Assembly (NCBI RefSeq): GCF_026151205.1
Contig: NC_087076.1
Location: forward strand, 12,943,675 to 13,007,674
Source of the DNA: Bolinopsis microptera
Lineage: Eukaryota > Ctenophora > Tentaculata > Lobata > Bolinopsidae
Direction: 5' to 3'
DNA length: 64,000 bases
The notes under the pieces were generated by a model. It saw nothing but the letters and a program-made list of their open reading frames with translations, was not told the origin of the DNA and searched no databases. The number at the start of each line of letters is the position of its first letter. The first letter of the stretch is position 1. This document shows positions 24,426 through 54,321 of the stretch, piece after piece. Position numbers and translations under genes: made by a program.

Positions 24426-24710
24426 TGCTCTAACCAAAGCCCTTTCGCTTGCAGTAGTGCGCGACCGCCGAAGGCGGCATACAATTTGTATTGTACTTGT
24501 GCAGTGCAGAAAGAAACGTGTCACGCGCACGCAAAATACACGTAAAGATACATGGCTATGTGAAATCAATTATGTATTTATCGTGCGCGCGGAGTTCATT
24601 GTTTGCCAAATAAGTGATAAAGCTCGGAAAGTTCACATAACCATGTGTCTACGCGTACTGCGTGACGCGCTTGTTTCGCTACTGCAAGCGAAAGGGCTGT
24701 GGTTAGAGCA
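24426..24710. mobile_element. Inverted-repeat MITE family B, complete copy
   Basis: The ends are gctctaaccaaagccctttc and gaaagggctgtggttagagc. The inversion continues inward through cgcttgcagtag / ctactgcaagcg. The interior is rich in gcgcgc and cgcgca. A related copy, diverged and truncated, starts at 55203. The open frame at 24457-24729 reflects the inverted repeat, not a gene. Confidence 0.82.
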
Positions 24711-26097
24711 ACTCGGAAAGCTTTATTAAAAATTCTCAGGCTAGGCTTTTGTTTTAAAATAATTTATTTTGTATTATATATCGATGTAGAGAATTGGACA
24801 CATTATAAAAAGAAACTAATACATTTTAAATTCTTTCCTAGTTTATTTACAATTATTAAAAATGTTAATATATAAACCTTCGTTGCGCGTGCGTGTCGAA
24901 CGTTTTAAAAAGAAAAATATAATCACAATTAAAATTAATGATGTCATTTCATTTGGCTACTGTAAAGGTTTTTTATAAATGTTTCTCAGTTTTTAGGATT
25001 TTCTAAAAATAAATATTTTTCCATTTTTAAAAGGTTATTTATTGTTTGAATATTTTAATTCAAATCTTAAATTTATGTTCCACCATGTGGGTGACCTGAG
25101 CCATGCATATTACAAAGTCATTATCAACTAATTTATGTGACACTATTAAAATAAAAAACTGTGATATCTCCCTATTCCAATAATTGAACTCGAAATTAAT
25201 TTGTTTTGATGTGTAATGGCGTATGCTTTATATCTAACATCAGATTTTTGGAGCCGCAGTTTAAACACTAATTTCAGAGCTATATCAGAGTTGTTTGATT
25301 TGTTGTGGTTCTTTAATTTCACGAATGTTGGAAATCCTTTGCCGAAGCTACACATACCTGAAACCCCAAAAACTTAGTGTACCCTCACTATTTCGAGTAC
25401 TCTTGATCAATTGGGGTTTTTACCTGGAGACCTCAGGCTATAATGTTCATAAACCTAATCGAATGAAGATTTGGTGGAAGGACAGGCTGAGCCCGGTCCA
25501 ATAAGATAGGTTTCATTTCTCAAAAACGTAGGAGGCAAATTTCTTAGTTCAAATTACTAAACTTCCTTTTTGCTAATGGAACCACACATAATCACTGTGA
25601 TGACAGGATATCTATGATTACTCTTGTTCTCGAAAAATTCAAGAAAACAACAATTTCGAGAAAAATTACAAAAATTACCTGCAAAAATTACCTCCCTCAT
25701 TTCTACTTATCAATTCTTCGGACCCTTTCCAATGATGATCATAACAAATTCTTTTCAGGATACAATTCTTTTTAAAACATTCTAGATTTATTTTGAAATT
25801 ATTTACACTGTTAGAGTTCTTAACAATAAGGTATAACCAACCCTCTCAGGAAGAAAGGCTTTGTGAAGACTCCTTAAATTACAGTTAATGATGTTGCACT
25901 TATATGAAGATAAATGTGATATTTGCAATAGGCTCACATTAAGAAATGTGTGATTCAATTAATTGAGAAGGGGATAGACTGTTTTCTATCCCCTACCTAT
26001 CATACAAAGTTTCTAAATAGTTTGATGTCCAACCTTGGGGCGCTTGATCAACCACTTTTTTTGCTCATTGTAGCCTATAATATTTAGATTTTCATCG
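24711..26097. other. Intergenic, no gene seen
   Basis: AT-rich, with no recognisable gene. Open frames at 25146-25355 and 25295-25504 lie on opposite strands, overlap, and show no family. Confidence 0.45.
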
Positions 26098-27529
26098 TTA
26101 CGGGTATCGGCCTTACAAAATGACAGGCCTCACAAAATGACAGCCCACATAGACCATGCTGTAGCTTAGGTTCCCTATACATTGAACCCTATTCCTTTTA
26201 CTGTATGAAAGAAAAAGCATTAATTAACTCTTCCCAAGGAATGATAATGACATAGAATCTATATTTCTTACATAAATATGGACGTTTTTGCTGTTCAGTC
26301 ATTGCCCCGTCAAACTGTTACCCAGAATGGAGACCAAAGTTTAGAATTTAACCCCAGAAAATAAGGTACTACCATGACTTATGTCAATCAAAGACTACTC
26401 TGCATCTGGTCAAATAAAAAAACTGTTTTAGTGACTTTGGTAGAAGAAATGACAAAAAAATGACCTAGCATCACAAAATGACAGTGTTATGCCTCACAAA
26501 ATGACAGTTTTATTTTATGATACAAAGATGGCATATTTATATTGGATGCCCCTTGCCTAATTATTGGTATTCTTAAACCCAGTAAGCTTATGATGAGCCT
26601 AAATGTGTTTGTTTGATCATAAATTTTGATTAAAATGCCTCACAAAATGACACCGAAAAGCCTTACAAAATGACAATGTTTCAGATTGAATTACTTTCAT
26701 CATCTAAAATGGATCAGAAACAGTCAATACAATAAGGAGTTAAAAATAATCATAATCTGACAGTTAACAATCAAGTAGCATTAAAAAAGTGCAGTTCTGA
26801 TATCAAAACTTTGATTTCAAACTCTATGATTTCAAACTCTGATTTCAAAACTCAACGAAATAAAGCTTCTATTTTGTGAAAGCAGAGAGTAATAACAACT
26901 CCTAAAACATGTCAAACGTTAACTAAACACTGAAAAGTGATCTGTCCAGTCATAGAAAATATCAAATATAACCAAATACTGTGTTCAAGTATGAAAACAA
27001 AAAATTATTTTTACGCCTCACAAAATGACATTTTTAAAATTTTTTCAAAGTATAAAAAATGTTCCTTTTTTAATATACTCTGGTAAAAACAGAACTGGTA
27101 TAATATAAACAACATATATATCTAACAGTAAGACACGTGAAAGAATAATGAAACTTTTTCCCAAATCGGATTTGAAGTGATGCCGTTTTGGGTTGTCATT
27201 TTGTAAGGCACTATCTCACGCGAAATTGCCCAACTTTTTTAATCTTCCTTTTTCCTGTAAAAGCTATTCTAATCTTCAATCTATTATATTTATCTAACTG
27301 TCCTAGGTGAAATCAAATTTCTATAGGATGCTGTTAAAAAATGACAGCCGTGACGAAATTGTCATTTTTTATCGCAAAATTTACGGTTTTTCAATCAAAT
27401 CAACCCCCGGGAAGAAAAATATACCTGTTGAACTACCTATCTGGATAATAAAACATGAACAAAACTCATTTTTGTGCATTTCAGAGCCATCTCCTTTTTC
27501 GTGTCATTTTGTAAGGCCGATACCCGTAA
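26098..27529. mobile_element. Inverted-repeat element packed with a 16-bp motif
   Basis: The outer ends are CGGGTATCGGCCTTACAAAA and TTTTGTAAGGCCGATACCCG, bounded by TTA (26098-26100) and TAA (27527-27529). Target duplication would be TA, if any. The motif gcctYacaaaatgaca is seen at about 26110, 26129, 26470, 26492, 26637, 26660 and 27015 on the plus strand, and inverted at about 27194 and 27502. No transposase frame exists in the 1.43 kb, so the element is non-autonomous. Such clusters of subterminal motifs are usually transposase-binding sites; that role is inference. I cannot assign a superfamily. Confidence 0.8.
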
Positions 27530-27673
27530 TCTAGTAGTATCTATAGGATTATAATATGTCTAGTTTTTCTCTTGTTTATTAAATTGGCAGTTATTTTTTT
27601 CAGCTCTAACCAATACATCATTATTAGGTTTTACATGATGTGATAGATTGATTATTTATCTCAATCATCAAGT

Positions 27674-28213
27674 ATGTCCTTACAACTGTCCAGTCGTCTC
27701 CTCCATCTATCCCTGCGTGGAATTACATGCGGGGCAACTACTAGATGGTTGAGTACGCAACCACCTACAGTTTACAAAGGACAAATCACTCCACGTATCA
27801 GAAGGACTAGAATCATTAGCTTGACATCAAGTGCTGCAACCACAATTTTTGCCCCACTGATAGCTGCTAAAAAACTACACCTAACAACAATTTGGTTTGC
27901 AGTTGCATGCGGCACACCAATGACTCTCACCTACATGTACACTGCGGTTGTGTTTTTCATGACCCGGACCTATGTCATAGAGATGTTCTTAAAGAACCCT
28001 GATACACTTGTCATCAAAAAGTATAATTTCTTTTGTAAGCAAGTGTCCCAAGAAGTTGACCCCAAGGATGTAGAAGTACCTGTTAATGTTGGGTTACTAG
28101 AATCTTTTAGGGTAAAAGGTGAGAGTTTTATGATTGATGATAACGCTATAACAGACAGGGATTTGTATGAATGTGTATCTGGTTTCAGACACAAAAAGGA
28201 ATCTGAAACTTGA
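27674..28213 (+). CDS. TMEM70: TMEM70-like mitochondrial assembly factor
   Basis: A 179-residue single-exon frame. The N-terminal 30 residues are rich in Ser, Arg and Leu with no acids, as in a mitochondrial targeting peptide. Then comes VYKGQITPRIRRTRIISLTS, matching the Y-x-G-x(5)-R pattern that opens the TMEM70 domain. A hydrophobic hairpin follows (about 47-61 and 70-97), then a matrix tail with DVEVPVNVGLLESFRVKGES and ITDRDLYE. TMEM70 proteins help assemble ATP synthase and complex I in the inner membrane. The hairpin, tail motif and small size fit; TMEM186 or TMEM223 relatives are less good. A tttttttcag acceptor-like sequence lies 70 bp before the ATG. The STARD3 gene starts 469 bp downstream on the same strand. 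Confidence 0.75.
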   Translation: MSLQLSSRLLHLSLRGITCGATTRWLSTQPPTVYKGQITPRIRRTRIISLTSSAATTIFAPLIAAKKLHLTTIWFAVACGTPMTLTYMYTAVVFFMTRTYVIEMFLKNPDTLVIKKYNFFCKQVSQEVDPKDVEVPVNVGLLESFRVKGESFMIDDNAITDRDLYECVSGFRHKKESET

Positions 28214-28681
28214 ACGTATTTTTCGTAAAATGGTAATATTTTATATTTAATTTATTGAATTAAATTTACATATCTTCTTGTAGTACTATGTAGAGTCGTA
28301 GACGATCTTGTGCTTAGATAAATAATGCTGGCTTTGCATCTTTCACTGCATTCTACTCATCCAAAAAAGGAAATTTCCAAGTTTTCTATAATTATGCCAG
28401 TTTAGCAATACTGTTTATGAAAAAAATGTTTGATGAACAACAAATACTGCTTCTTTATCAATGTTATTTTGAATTCTAATGCTTTAATACAGCTCTTAAA
28501 ATTCTGTTGCTGTGCTATTAAAATCATTTGCAGATACACCCACCACGCTCAGTGCTGTTTTAATGTCTTGCAGGGTTTTTGAGGCCAATGGTCCTTCATT
28601 CTGAGCATTACAATTAACAATTTATCTTTGAACCAATTTTCTCTATGAAATTAACATATTATTTTCTTCCATTTTTAGTGA
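28214..28681 (+). other. TMEM70-STARD3 spacer
   Basis: The 468-bp gap holds the likely 3' untranslated end of TMEM70. It finishes with cttccatttttag, an acceptor-like sequence whose AG is 3 bp before the STARD3 ATG. No promoter motif is recognisable. Confidence 0.45.
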
Positions 28682-46243
<17,562 letters not shown>

Positions 46244-48165
46244 ATAGGTGAAATATCCCAATATGTATCGTTTATTTGGTAATAGCAGAGAAGCAGAAAC
46301 ACTTTCCCGATTGGTACGGTCTCAGGCCGCCCAAAAAACAGTAACAAGAAACGTTTTAGGCGGTCTGTTTAACTGTGTTTATCAAGTCTTAGGCGGTCTA
46401 TGCAGAAATGAAATTGCAAGCGAGAACTCTTCCAGTGACCTGTCGCTGACAGAGCAAAGATTTGATTCTCTGTGTCAGTGATTGAAGGAGGAGGAATTAG
46501 TGCCAGCGCACCATTATGGGATATCAAGAATAGAACAATACTACCATTCAATAAGCACTGCCTTCTTTTTATCAGTTGGATTTCTATTTGAACGTGATTT
46601 TTAACAGTAATCATTTTTGTACATTGTTTGTTCTCAAGATAAAAAAGATGTTTTTAGATTGGATGTAATGAAGATTTGCCGTCTTGTGTGGATTTTATAT
46701 TGTATTTTTAAAGTTCACTTTGATGTTCTTACCTATCAAATTAGGATGAGTACACTTGCACTAAATGGCCGCTTGCTTTAAATGATTGTTGAGATTGTTG
46801 TTAGCTTTTAAACAAAATATAATAACCTCCCACTTATAATTAACCCTAGTTCTGCTGTCTGCATGATATAATTGATAACGGTAAGTGATATATAAGTGTA
46901 GTAATTTAAGATTTCAGTTATGTAAATACCTTTAAGTTTTAAAGTGATAATTTCTTATGCTATTATATATTGATGCTGTGTTTTTAATGTCCGCGTATTG
47001 TTTACATTAATGTATTGGTTTTCCTTTGTTGTAATTTGCATACATTAATAATACATATTTACATATTAATGAACCTCCTTAAACTCTAACTGGAATTAAA
47101 GTTAAATAAGAAAAGTAAGAACAATTTTTCAGCAAATTCTCTTGCCTGGTAGCTGATTTTAGTAAAGTTTCATCAGGAATATCAACCACATGGTAACCTA
47201 TCTTTACTGGCACTTCACTTCTCATCGGCGTAAAATTACCCTGTCTAGTATCGATGAATCAGCATTTCGGGTGCACACTGCACTGTATCCGTGTATGAAG
47301 TATAGCATCATGCAGTCCTTTCACAACTCGATCATTTATTCATTCGATGACATGTGCATGGCAGATTGATGTGGTACATCTACGTCATATTATTGGTATA
47401 CTTGGTGGTACACTAATATTGTCGAAATTTATCGCAGGTACATACCGCCAAAATTTGGGCGGGCCAATTAAATAAGATGCGCTTATGAGGAAATCCCGCC
47501 TGCGCGCGCAATAAACGTGCTTCTTCCTGTACGGACTGTAGAAACCTTTTCTTTTTAAAATTATGTTTGGATACTGCGCGTTCCATGTTGGGCGCATTGC
47601 AGCGTCATTCGGTACCGGATTCAAATTGGGCGCCACAAGATATCCTCACTTGAGATCACCCTAAAGGCCATCAATCATCAACACTAAATGAGACTGAGCT
47701 CGACGGTTCATATTTTGTACCAATCTAATGTAATTTGGTGAACAAGGAAAATGGTTGACTTTTAGACTGACGGGATAATGATGTTCTCATGCTTATTATG
47801 ACAGCATGTTACAATCTAATGCTACATATATCCTCTATCCACTAACCATAAGAATTAAAACAACATTTAGAGCCCCTGACTTCACTAATCCAACTGTAAT
47901 GCTGATTAGTCATCCCTATAAATACGCCATGTTCGATAATCCTTGGCTGCACCAGATAACCCTGTTGCAATCATTACACCTGTCACCTGTGTACAACGGT
48001 CTACAACATATGGTTTTAAATTTAAGTTAAAATCCAACTTCCTTCCATGTCAGATGCAAGTGTTGAGTTTACGGAACATTATTCAAGTAGTAACCTAAAC
48101 TTTACTTAGTAAAGATAACCCTTTAAACAGACGTGTTAAGATCAAACCTAGGAGGATTGTCGACG
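46244..48165. other. STARD3 3' flank and intergenic
   Basis: The first few hundred bases after the STARD3 stop are AT-rich and probably its 3' untranslated region. Frames at 46248-46481 and 47385-47636 have no family and no splice context. No gene is called. Confidence 0.45.
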
Positions 48166-48530
48166 ATTTATCACGTGACTACAAAATGAGACCTAAAGAT
48201 TTATCACGTGACTAGAAAATGAGACCTAAAGATATATCATGTGACTAGAAAATGAGACCTAAAGATATATCATGTGACTAGAAAATGAGACCTAAAGATA
48301 TATCACGTGACCAGAAAATGAGACCTAAAGATTTATCACGTGACTAGAAAATGAGACCTAAAGATTTATCACGTGACTAGAAAATGAGACCTAAAGATAT
48401 ATCATGTGACTAGAAAATGAGACCTAAAGATATATCATGTGACTAGAAAATGAGACCTAAAGATATATCACGTGACCAGAAAATGAGACCTAAAGATATA
48501 TCACGTGACTAGAAAATGAGACCTAAAGTC
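48166..48530 (+). repeat. 33-bp tandem repeat carrying CACGTG
   Basis: About eleven copies of a 33-bp unit, gactagaaaatgagacctaa followed by agatttatcacgt. Most copies contain TCACGTGAC; three or four read TCATGTGAC. The palindromic core is an E-box repeated at 33-bp spacing. Confidence 0.95.
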
Positions 48531-48660
48531 CCCACCTGTACAACTCTCGACCCAGTGTACCCAGACAAATTGTTTGTGAACACTTAGTAAACACTTGTTG
48601 AGTCATACTGTACATGCATGGTAAGTGACCTGTGTGCGTTTGAAACCCTAGTCAGCCAGT

Positions 48661-48695
<35 letters not shown>

Positions 48696-50710
48696 CAAAA
48701 GTTGGAGGGAGTGTAAATGATAATTTATTTAAACATTCCCGCACTAAAAGAACAAGGAAGTGGGCTATGATACACCACGCTAGTGTTGTAATAATAATAA
48801 TAACTTGCAGTACATGTCTGTCTGTGGAATATGTCTACTTTCACTAAACCCCATTTACCGTGAGACTTCATGATAACCTTATAATAACGGTATTAATGTC
48901 CTCATTATACTCTGTGTCTATTAAACTGTTTGCTTACCCAGAGAGCACAGTTAAAATTCTGTACTATAAATCCAGCTATCTACAGGAGGTGCGGTTAAAT
49001 TCCTAAATCCTTACTCTGGCCAAAATATCTAGTTCAATCAAATCAGACTAAGTTAACTACCTCCCCTCTACAATAAATCTGGAGTTGTGCAGTGTATCTC
49101 AGAGGAGTGATGTGTATTTCAGAGGAGTTGCGCAATAAGGCAGCTGGCTACTATGCGTATCATAATATGTGCGGTATTGCGGTCTGGAATTGTAAATAAT
49201 ATGGTGTTTAGATTGGGCGGCAGATTTGTTAACAATGTACTCTCGTACAGTGTGTACGTGTCTACTTATTGGAACTTGAAAGGTAGTACAAGAGAGAGAG
49301 TTTGGCGGGTTCTGTGAGGTAAAGAGTGAGAGTTGTGTCACGTGACTAATGACTTCTAGTGAGGGTGCCACCTGATTGGGTCACGTGATTCGGAGAAAGA
49401 GTCACGTGATACAGAGAAAGAGTCTTGGTTAATTGAATCGCGAGTAGGTAGTAGCCCCTGGCGTGATCCCGCGTTTAATGATTTGTAACGGTCTTTTCAT
49501 TGTTTAATCAAATCCCCATAATTTGGTTATGGATCGAGTTGGATGTTAATCTCTTCAGTAGGTCACATTGACTGCCAAACTAGATTAGGACAGAGTTTTC
49601 ACTGCCCTCGACAAATCACAGACTTTATTTAAACATGAGTTTTATGATAATCTCGCTCTATACATTATTATAATTAACTTTGATTATAATCAGTTGAAAG
49701 GTCGGCTAATGTCCGTATACTTCAATTTCATGTGTATTGTCAGATAACCCATTATCTTACCCGGATTATTTTGAATATATAGTTTTGGCGGGAATTTTAA
49801 CCGTTGCTGAAGTTTACAAATAGAAAGAGAGAGCTGATGATAGATGGGAGAGTGGCAGTCAACTGAAACACAAGATTTGATATTATATGGACCATATAAT
49901 ATGGTAGTAATAACTTTAACTTCATATAACTTAATAGAAATTCCAAATGATTATAAATATAAACAGTGCACAAAATTTAAAAATCGCCGATAAAAACAGC
50001 CCTATTATAAGCGATAGAGCAGAAATATAATTAGCATAATTAGCATAATTATAATAAGTTAACAGTACTGGGTTTGTTCTAGAAGATTCTATAGGATTTA
50101 GAGCTACACACACCAGTTGACACGACTACACGTCAATATACCACACAACTCATTAATACAACAAAAGTTATAAAAATCAAAACTCACATTATTGTCTATA
50201 GCTCAAAATGACTCATAATATGACATGTCAACCCAGCCCATAATCAACACTAACACAGAATCTGGATTAAAATGGAGAGGTAAATATATTTTTCTTACAC
50301 GTGATTGCGGTGAACCAATCAGCACTCCGACACTGTCACGTGCAAAACAGTTTCTGTTTACCATCCAAATGTCCATGTCTGTATTCCACACCATAAATTA
50401 ATCAAGGTTCAAAGTCCTGGACAAGAGTCAATCAAAGGAATTATCCTATATAAGAAGTTATTAAGTTATCAAACTGACTTATCATTAACGTATATTAAAT
50501 GATTTTAACGAATTTTGGATAACGTCCAAATTTAAAAGATAACCATATCCCAACAGTTTAAAAATTATCAAACATTTTATCAAGGTCACACCTGATTATC
50601 ATAACTATAATCGCTAATAATCACATTTATGATAATTAATCATAATAAATGTTCGTGATTATAATTAATTACGACTATTTAATTGTAATTAAAGTCTATC
50701 TGGGGAGGTA
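48531..50710. other. Intergenic, no gene seen
   Basis: A (GA)n run lies at 48664-48692. tcacgtga words recur at 49338, 49380 and 49402. No gene, splice-linked exons or transposon ends were recognised. Open frames at 49099-49371, 49931-50113 and 50203-50394 lack any family. Confidence 0.45.
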
Positions 50711-51922
50711 TCACAGGATGACGATGAGACTGTTACGTGTACTCTTGGAGCAGTTATCCTGCATTCTCATCACCTGACAGGAAATGTGTTGTTAATTTCA
50801 TGATGGAGATTACAACATTTTAATTAACTGTAATTTTAATTAACTGTAACTCTGTATAATAGCGTTGGTAATTTTAGGATTACACCATCTCTGATAAATC
50901 CTTGTTAAAAGATCACCTCAATATTGAACATCTCCAAATTAAATAATTAGTTAAGTAATCAGTAAAAAGTAAGTTAAAATGTGTTGAAATAACCTTCACT
51001 TTGTCAGAAAGAGTCTCCAGAAGCTGCGGCTTGTTCTCCTTGTCCTCCTCTCCTGAGAGGGGGTGTTAGCTTAGGTGACGAGTTTAGTTAAGGTGACGAG
51101 TTTAGTTTAGGTGGTGACTGTTTGCAAGACTTTGCCATGTGACAGTTTGTTGGTAGTTTGGTGGTAGTTAGCTAATGACTGACTAAATCATCTCCAGTTA
51201 ATTAGGGAGGGAGGGAGGCAGGGTGTTGAGGGACATTCTGAAAGCCTTTTTTCTTTAGGGTTCAGAAACTTTATACGGGCACGGATTACCTATTATACTG
51301 AGTAAGCAATAGTATTGGACACAGGGCTGAGTTGAAGATAGACTGCTATAAAGTTCTGAAAGTACTGAAATAAACAAAACATGCTTCCTAATATAATATT
51401 ACATTGTGACTTGTAACTCTTACCATTTTCACTGACATCAGTTGTAAGCTTGCTCTTATTCTCAGCTTTATTAATAATCTTCTTCCTCCTCATTAACATG
51501 GGCAGGACTCTTCTGCATCGCAACTCTAACATTGACTTTGCTAAATGGGTCTTCTTCTGTTGCATCTGTCTCGCTTTGATCTTCTCTGGGTTCTTAGCAT
51601 CATCGCTCACCTGAAACAGATCACATGTTATGGTTTAGGTCTAGAAAATATGGCTTACCTCATTGCACGAAATTAGGGTAAATTACGAAACAGTATGTCA
51701 TTTAGCACCGTCCAGATTTCGTTATTTTATAGTACTTTATTCTCAGCAATCTTAATAACTCACCGAATCGAGCATCTCTATGAAGCTTTTGCGATTAGGT
51801 CGTTTAGCGAGCGGGTATAAGATGTTGCCTTCTGAACGACTTCTTGAACACAAGGGGGAGAACTCAAGCCTCCTCTTGGAATCGTTACTCGGAGTGATAC
51901 ATTCGGTACTGGATTCAGTCAT
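50711..51922 (-). CDS. Unrecognised 155-residue protein, four exons
   Basis: Minus strand exons 51764-51922, 51424-51610, 50994-51052 and 50711-50773 join with matching phases (0, 1, 0) and end in TGA. Donors are GTGAGT, GTAAGA and GTTATT (weak); acceptors are tttcag, ctcag and gtcag. The product is hydrophilic and basic. An N-terminal Ser/Arg-rich stretch contains KRRLEFSPLC and RPNRKSFIEMLDS. A central helix is rich in Lys, Arg and Gln (KIKARQMQQKKTH then LRCRRVLPMLMRRKK). An acidic linker reads ENGEEDKENKP, and the tail is STRNSLIVIL. There is no membrane segment or signal peptide. Basic clusters suggest a nuclear protein; that is inference. I do not recognise the family. Four exons agreeing in phase argue strongly that the gene is real. 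Confidence 0.72.
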
Positions 51923-53585
51923 TATACTATTAACCTATATAAGGGAAGGGTTGGTTATCTTTGCAATTATTATATTACCTATGTTATACTCAGATAGGTA
52001 AACGAGTCGTTGAGTAAAAATTACCACCAGTTTTATTGTCATTTAATGTAATACAATGCTATCCAAAATATGTACAAATGTTAAACAACTTTATTGATTT
52101 ATGCACATACAGTTTATATTGCTGTGTCAAAGTGCATGTGAATAAAAACCTGTAAGTCGAATATTACAGGAACAATCGGACGAGCTTGCATGAATATGTC
52201 AAGCATGACAATTTAGATATGTACTGTTACATGGCACAACTTTTAGGAATAGTTTTTGAAGCATCATGATACAGGTGGTGTTCTATAATCTATGTGGCGG
52301 AATGAGGAAGTTTAAGTTTCATGGGAGAGGCACGATAACTCAAAGAGGTCCTGAAGCTGAAACGTAAGAATGCTGAGCTCCTCCTTCTCTCCTCACAGAA
52401 AAACTTTCTTGTGAATAATAGAATGTAATAATTTGCAAATTTACCTCATTAGCAAAAGCCATGTGGAAGCTCATAATGAACTATTTTTCTGCTCTGTAAA
52501 AAAAGCCACAGTAAATTTGGAAAGAAGCAAAAATACTCCCATTGTGTTTTGCAGCCAAGTTCAAGTGATGGAGCTAATTTCCTCGAGTATTAGCAGGTAA
52601 AAGTTTAGTGGTCTGCTGTGAGAAGAATAAGAAGTTGAACAAAGAGCCAATGTATCTGTGATCACATATCTATAATATAAATTATAGAATAACTAGAGTA
52701 ACGACTTCATGAGGCAGATGACACATTAAAACATTAAACATTGCTTCTCATTTGTTCTGATGGTACCTAATATACAACTCTAAATTTAAAGATCTGAGTG
52801 CTGTTCACTCTGATCTACCAGAGAAACATCTTTAATGATATGGTCAGCTGGGATTTATCAGGGGCCTGAACGAAGAGGATGAACACAATCAGTAAAACAA
52901 GGTGGAGAATGAGGTGTTTAAATCTCCAATACCTTAAGCATAAGAGTTTTGAGGCCAGGTGGCCTCTAGTGACGATATTTGCCATGAAGGTGCTGGGGCG
53001 CATATGCTAACTAGTCAGCTAAACCACGGATAAGGTGACGTCATCAAAAATTGTGCAATATCAGTCTACTGTAGATTTTCAGTTGGTCTTGAAATTTCAC
53101 TGCAGCAGGTGTCAATTGACACGAAGAGTTTGCAAGGAAAAAGGACAACATCTAGGTTAGGTAATTTGTGAACATTCTCTTAGATATTCAATCATTAAAA
53201 AACTTCAAAACCAGGGCATTTATTTTCAATAAAAACTAAGTTTGCAATAAAACAAAATAGCAAGGAGCATATGGTCAGTGTACTACCCCAGTTTTGCTTC
53301 CTCTGAGCACTCCATGACAAAGTTTGGCACCATCAAACAACTCCTAATAATTGTGTCATGATTATTATTTTCAACTTGTTTAAATGTTTGCAGGTGTCTA
53401 AAGCCCACATGGTAAAGACATCTGTGGATACAAAAGTTGGGGAGGTGTTTGAACACAGAGAAAACACCAACAAGAACAAGAAAAGATGGGATTACACCAA
53501 GGAGTTGACCGATAGGGAGAGAGATCTCTAGTCTAACGAGCTGCTTGGCTACATTCAGGCAAAGGAAGGAGGGAGTTGGAATCAG
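51923..53585. other. Intergenic, no gene seen
   Basis: No gene is supported. The last part (53380-53585) may already be decayed sequence of the retrotransposon that follows, because one plus frame reads protein-like between stops. Confidence 0.4.
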
Positions 53586-53589
53586 ATTC

Positions 53590-54321
53590 TGAGACAAGAG
53601 GAAGAAGAAGAATAAGAGGGAGCAGCTGGTAGAAATTATCCAGTCTCTGAAAGAAGAGGAACTCTTACATACCCTTTATGACAAGAGAGTCCAAGGAAAG
53701 TTCCTGACCTGGGAGAACACCATGCAGATGGATACTGACTGGCAAAGCCTGATGTATACCTTGAGCCCTGAAAGGACAAAGTTCCGCCTAAACGCCATCC
53801 ATGATGTTGCGAGCGATCCTAGCACCCTCCAGCTGTGGAACTACAGCTCTTCGAACAACTGTCCCCAGTGTGGACGCCAGCAATGCAATTTAAAGCACAT
53901 CTTAACTTGCTGCCCAATATCCCTAAAGCAAGGAAGATACGACTGGAGACACGATCAATTGCTCAGAGTTATCCTGCAACAAATTGTTGAGAAGTTGCGG
54001 GAGGTGAACAACGTAGCCCCTAAGATAAAGTTTGGATTGAAAGACCAGGCAATTCCCTCAGCACATCCTAAATACAGCTCTTAGACCTAATGTTGTTATT
54101 TTCTCGGATACATTCAGAAGTCATCCTTATAGAGCTGAGTGCTGAGCTGTAGAAACGAGGAGAACTTCGAGGATCAGAAGTCCCGAAAGGAGAAGAGATA
54201 CAAACAGTTACTGGTGGATATCGAGACTGCAGGCTGGAAAGGGGATCTCTTCGCGGTAGAAATTGGGTGTCGTGGGTTCTACCACTTAATTCTCAATACC
54301 CCAAATATTCGATTTCCTTAA
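53590..54321 (+). pseudogene. C-terminal remnant of a non-LTR retrotransposon ORF
   Basis: An open plus frame from about 53590 to 54084 reads EEELLHTLYDKRVQGKF, then TDWQSLMYTLSPERTKFRLN. It continues with a Cys/His knuckle CPQCGRQQCNLKHILTCC and GRYDWRHDQLL. These are typical of the tail after the reverse transcriptase in a group of cnidarian and fish non-LTR elements. After a stop and frame change, 54139-54321 continues with KRYKQLLVDIETAGWKGDLF and AVEIGCRGF, the expected distal block. The copy is truncated at 5' and frameshifted, so it is dead. Confidence 0.8.

Noticed and set aside
47385..47636. 83-codon minus frame
   Set aside because: No family, splice partners or repeat identity; composition alone is not enough.
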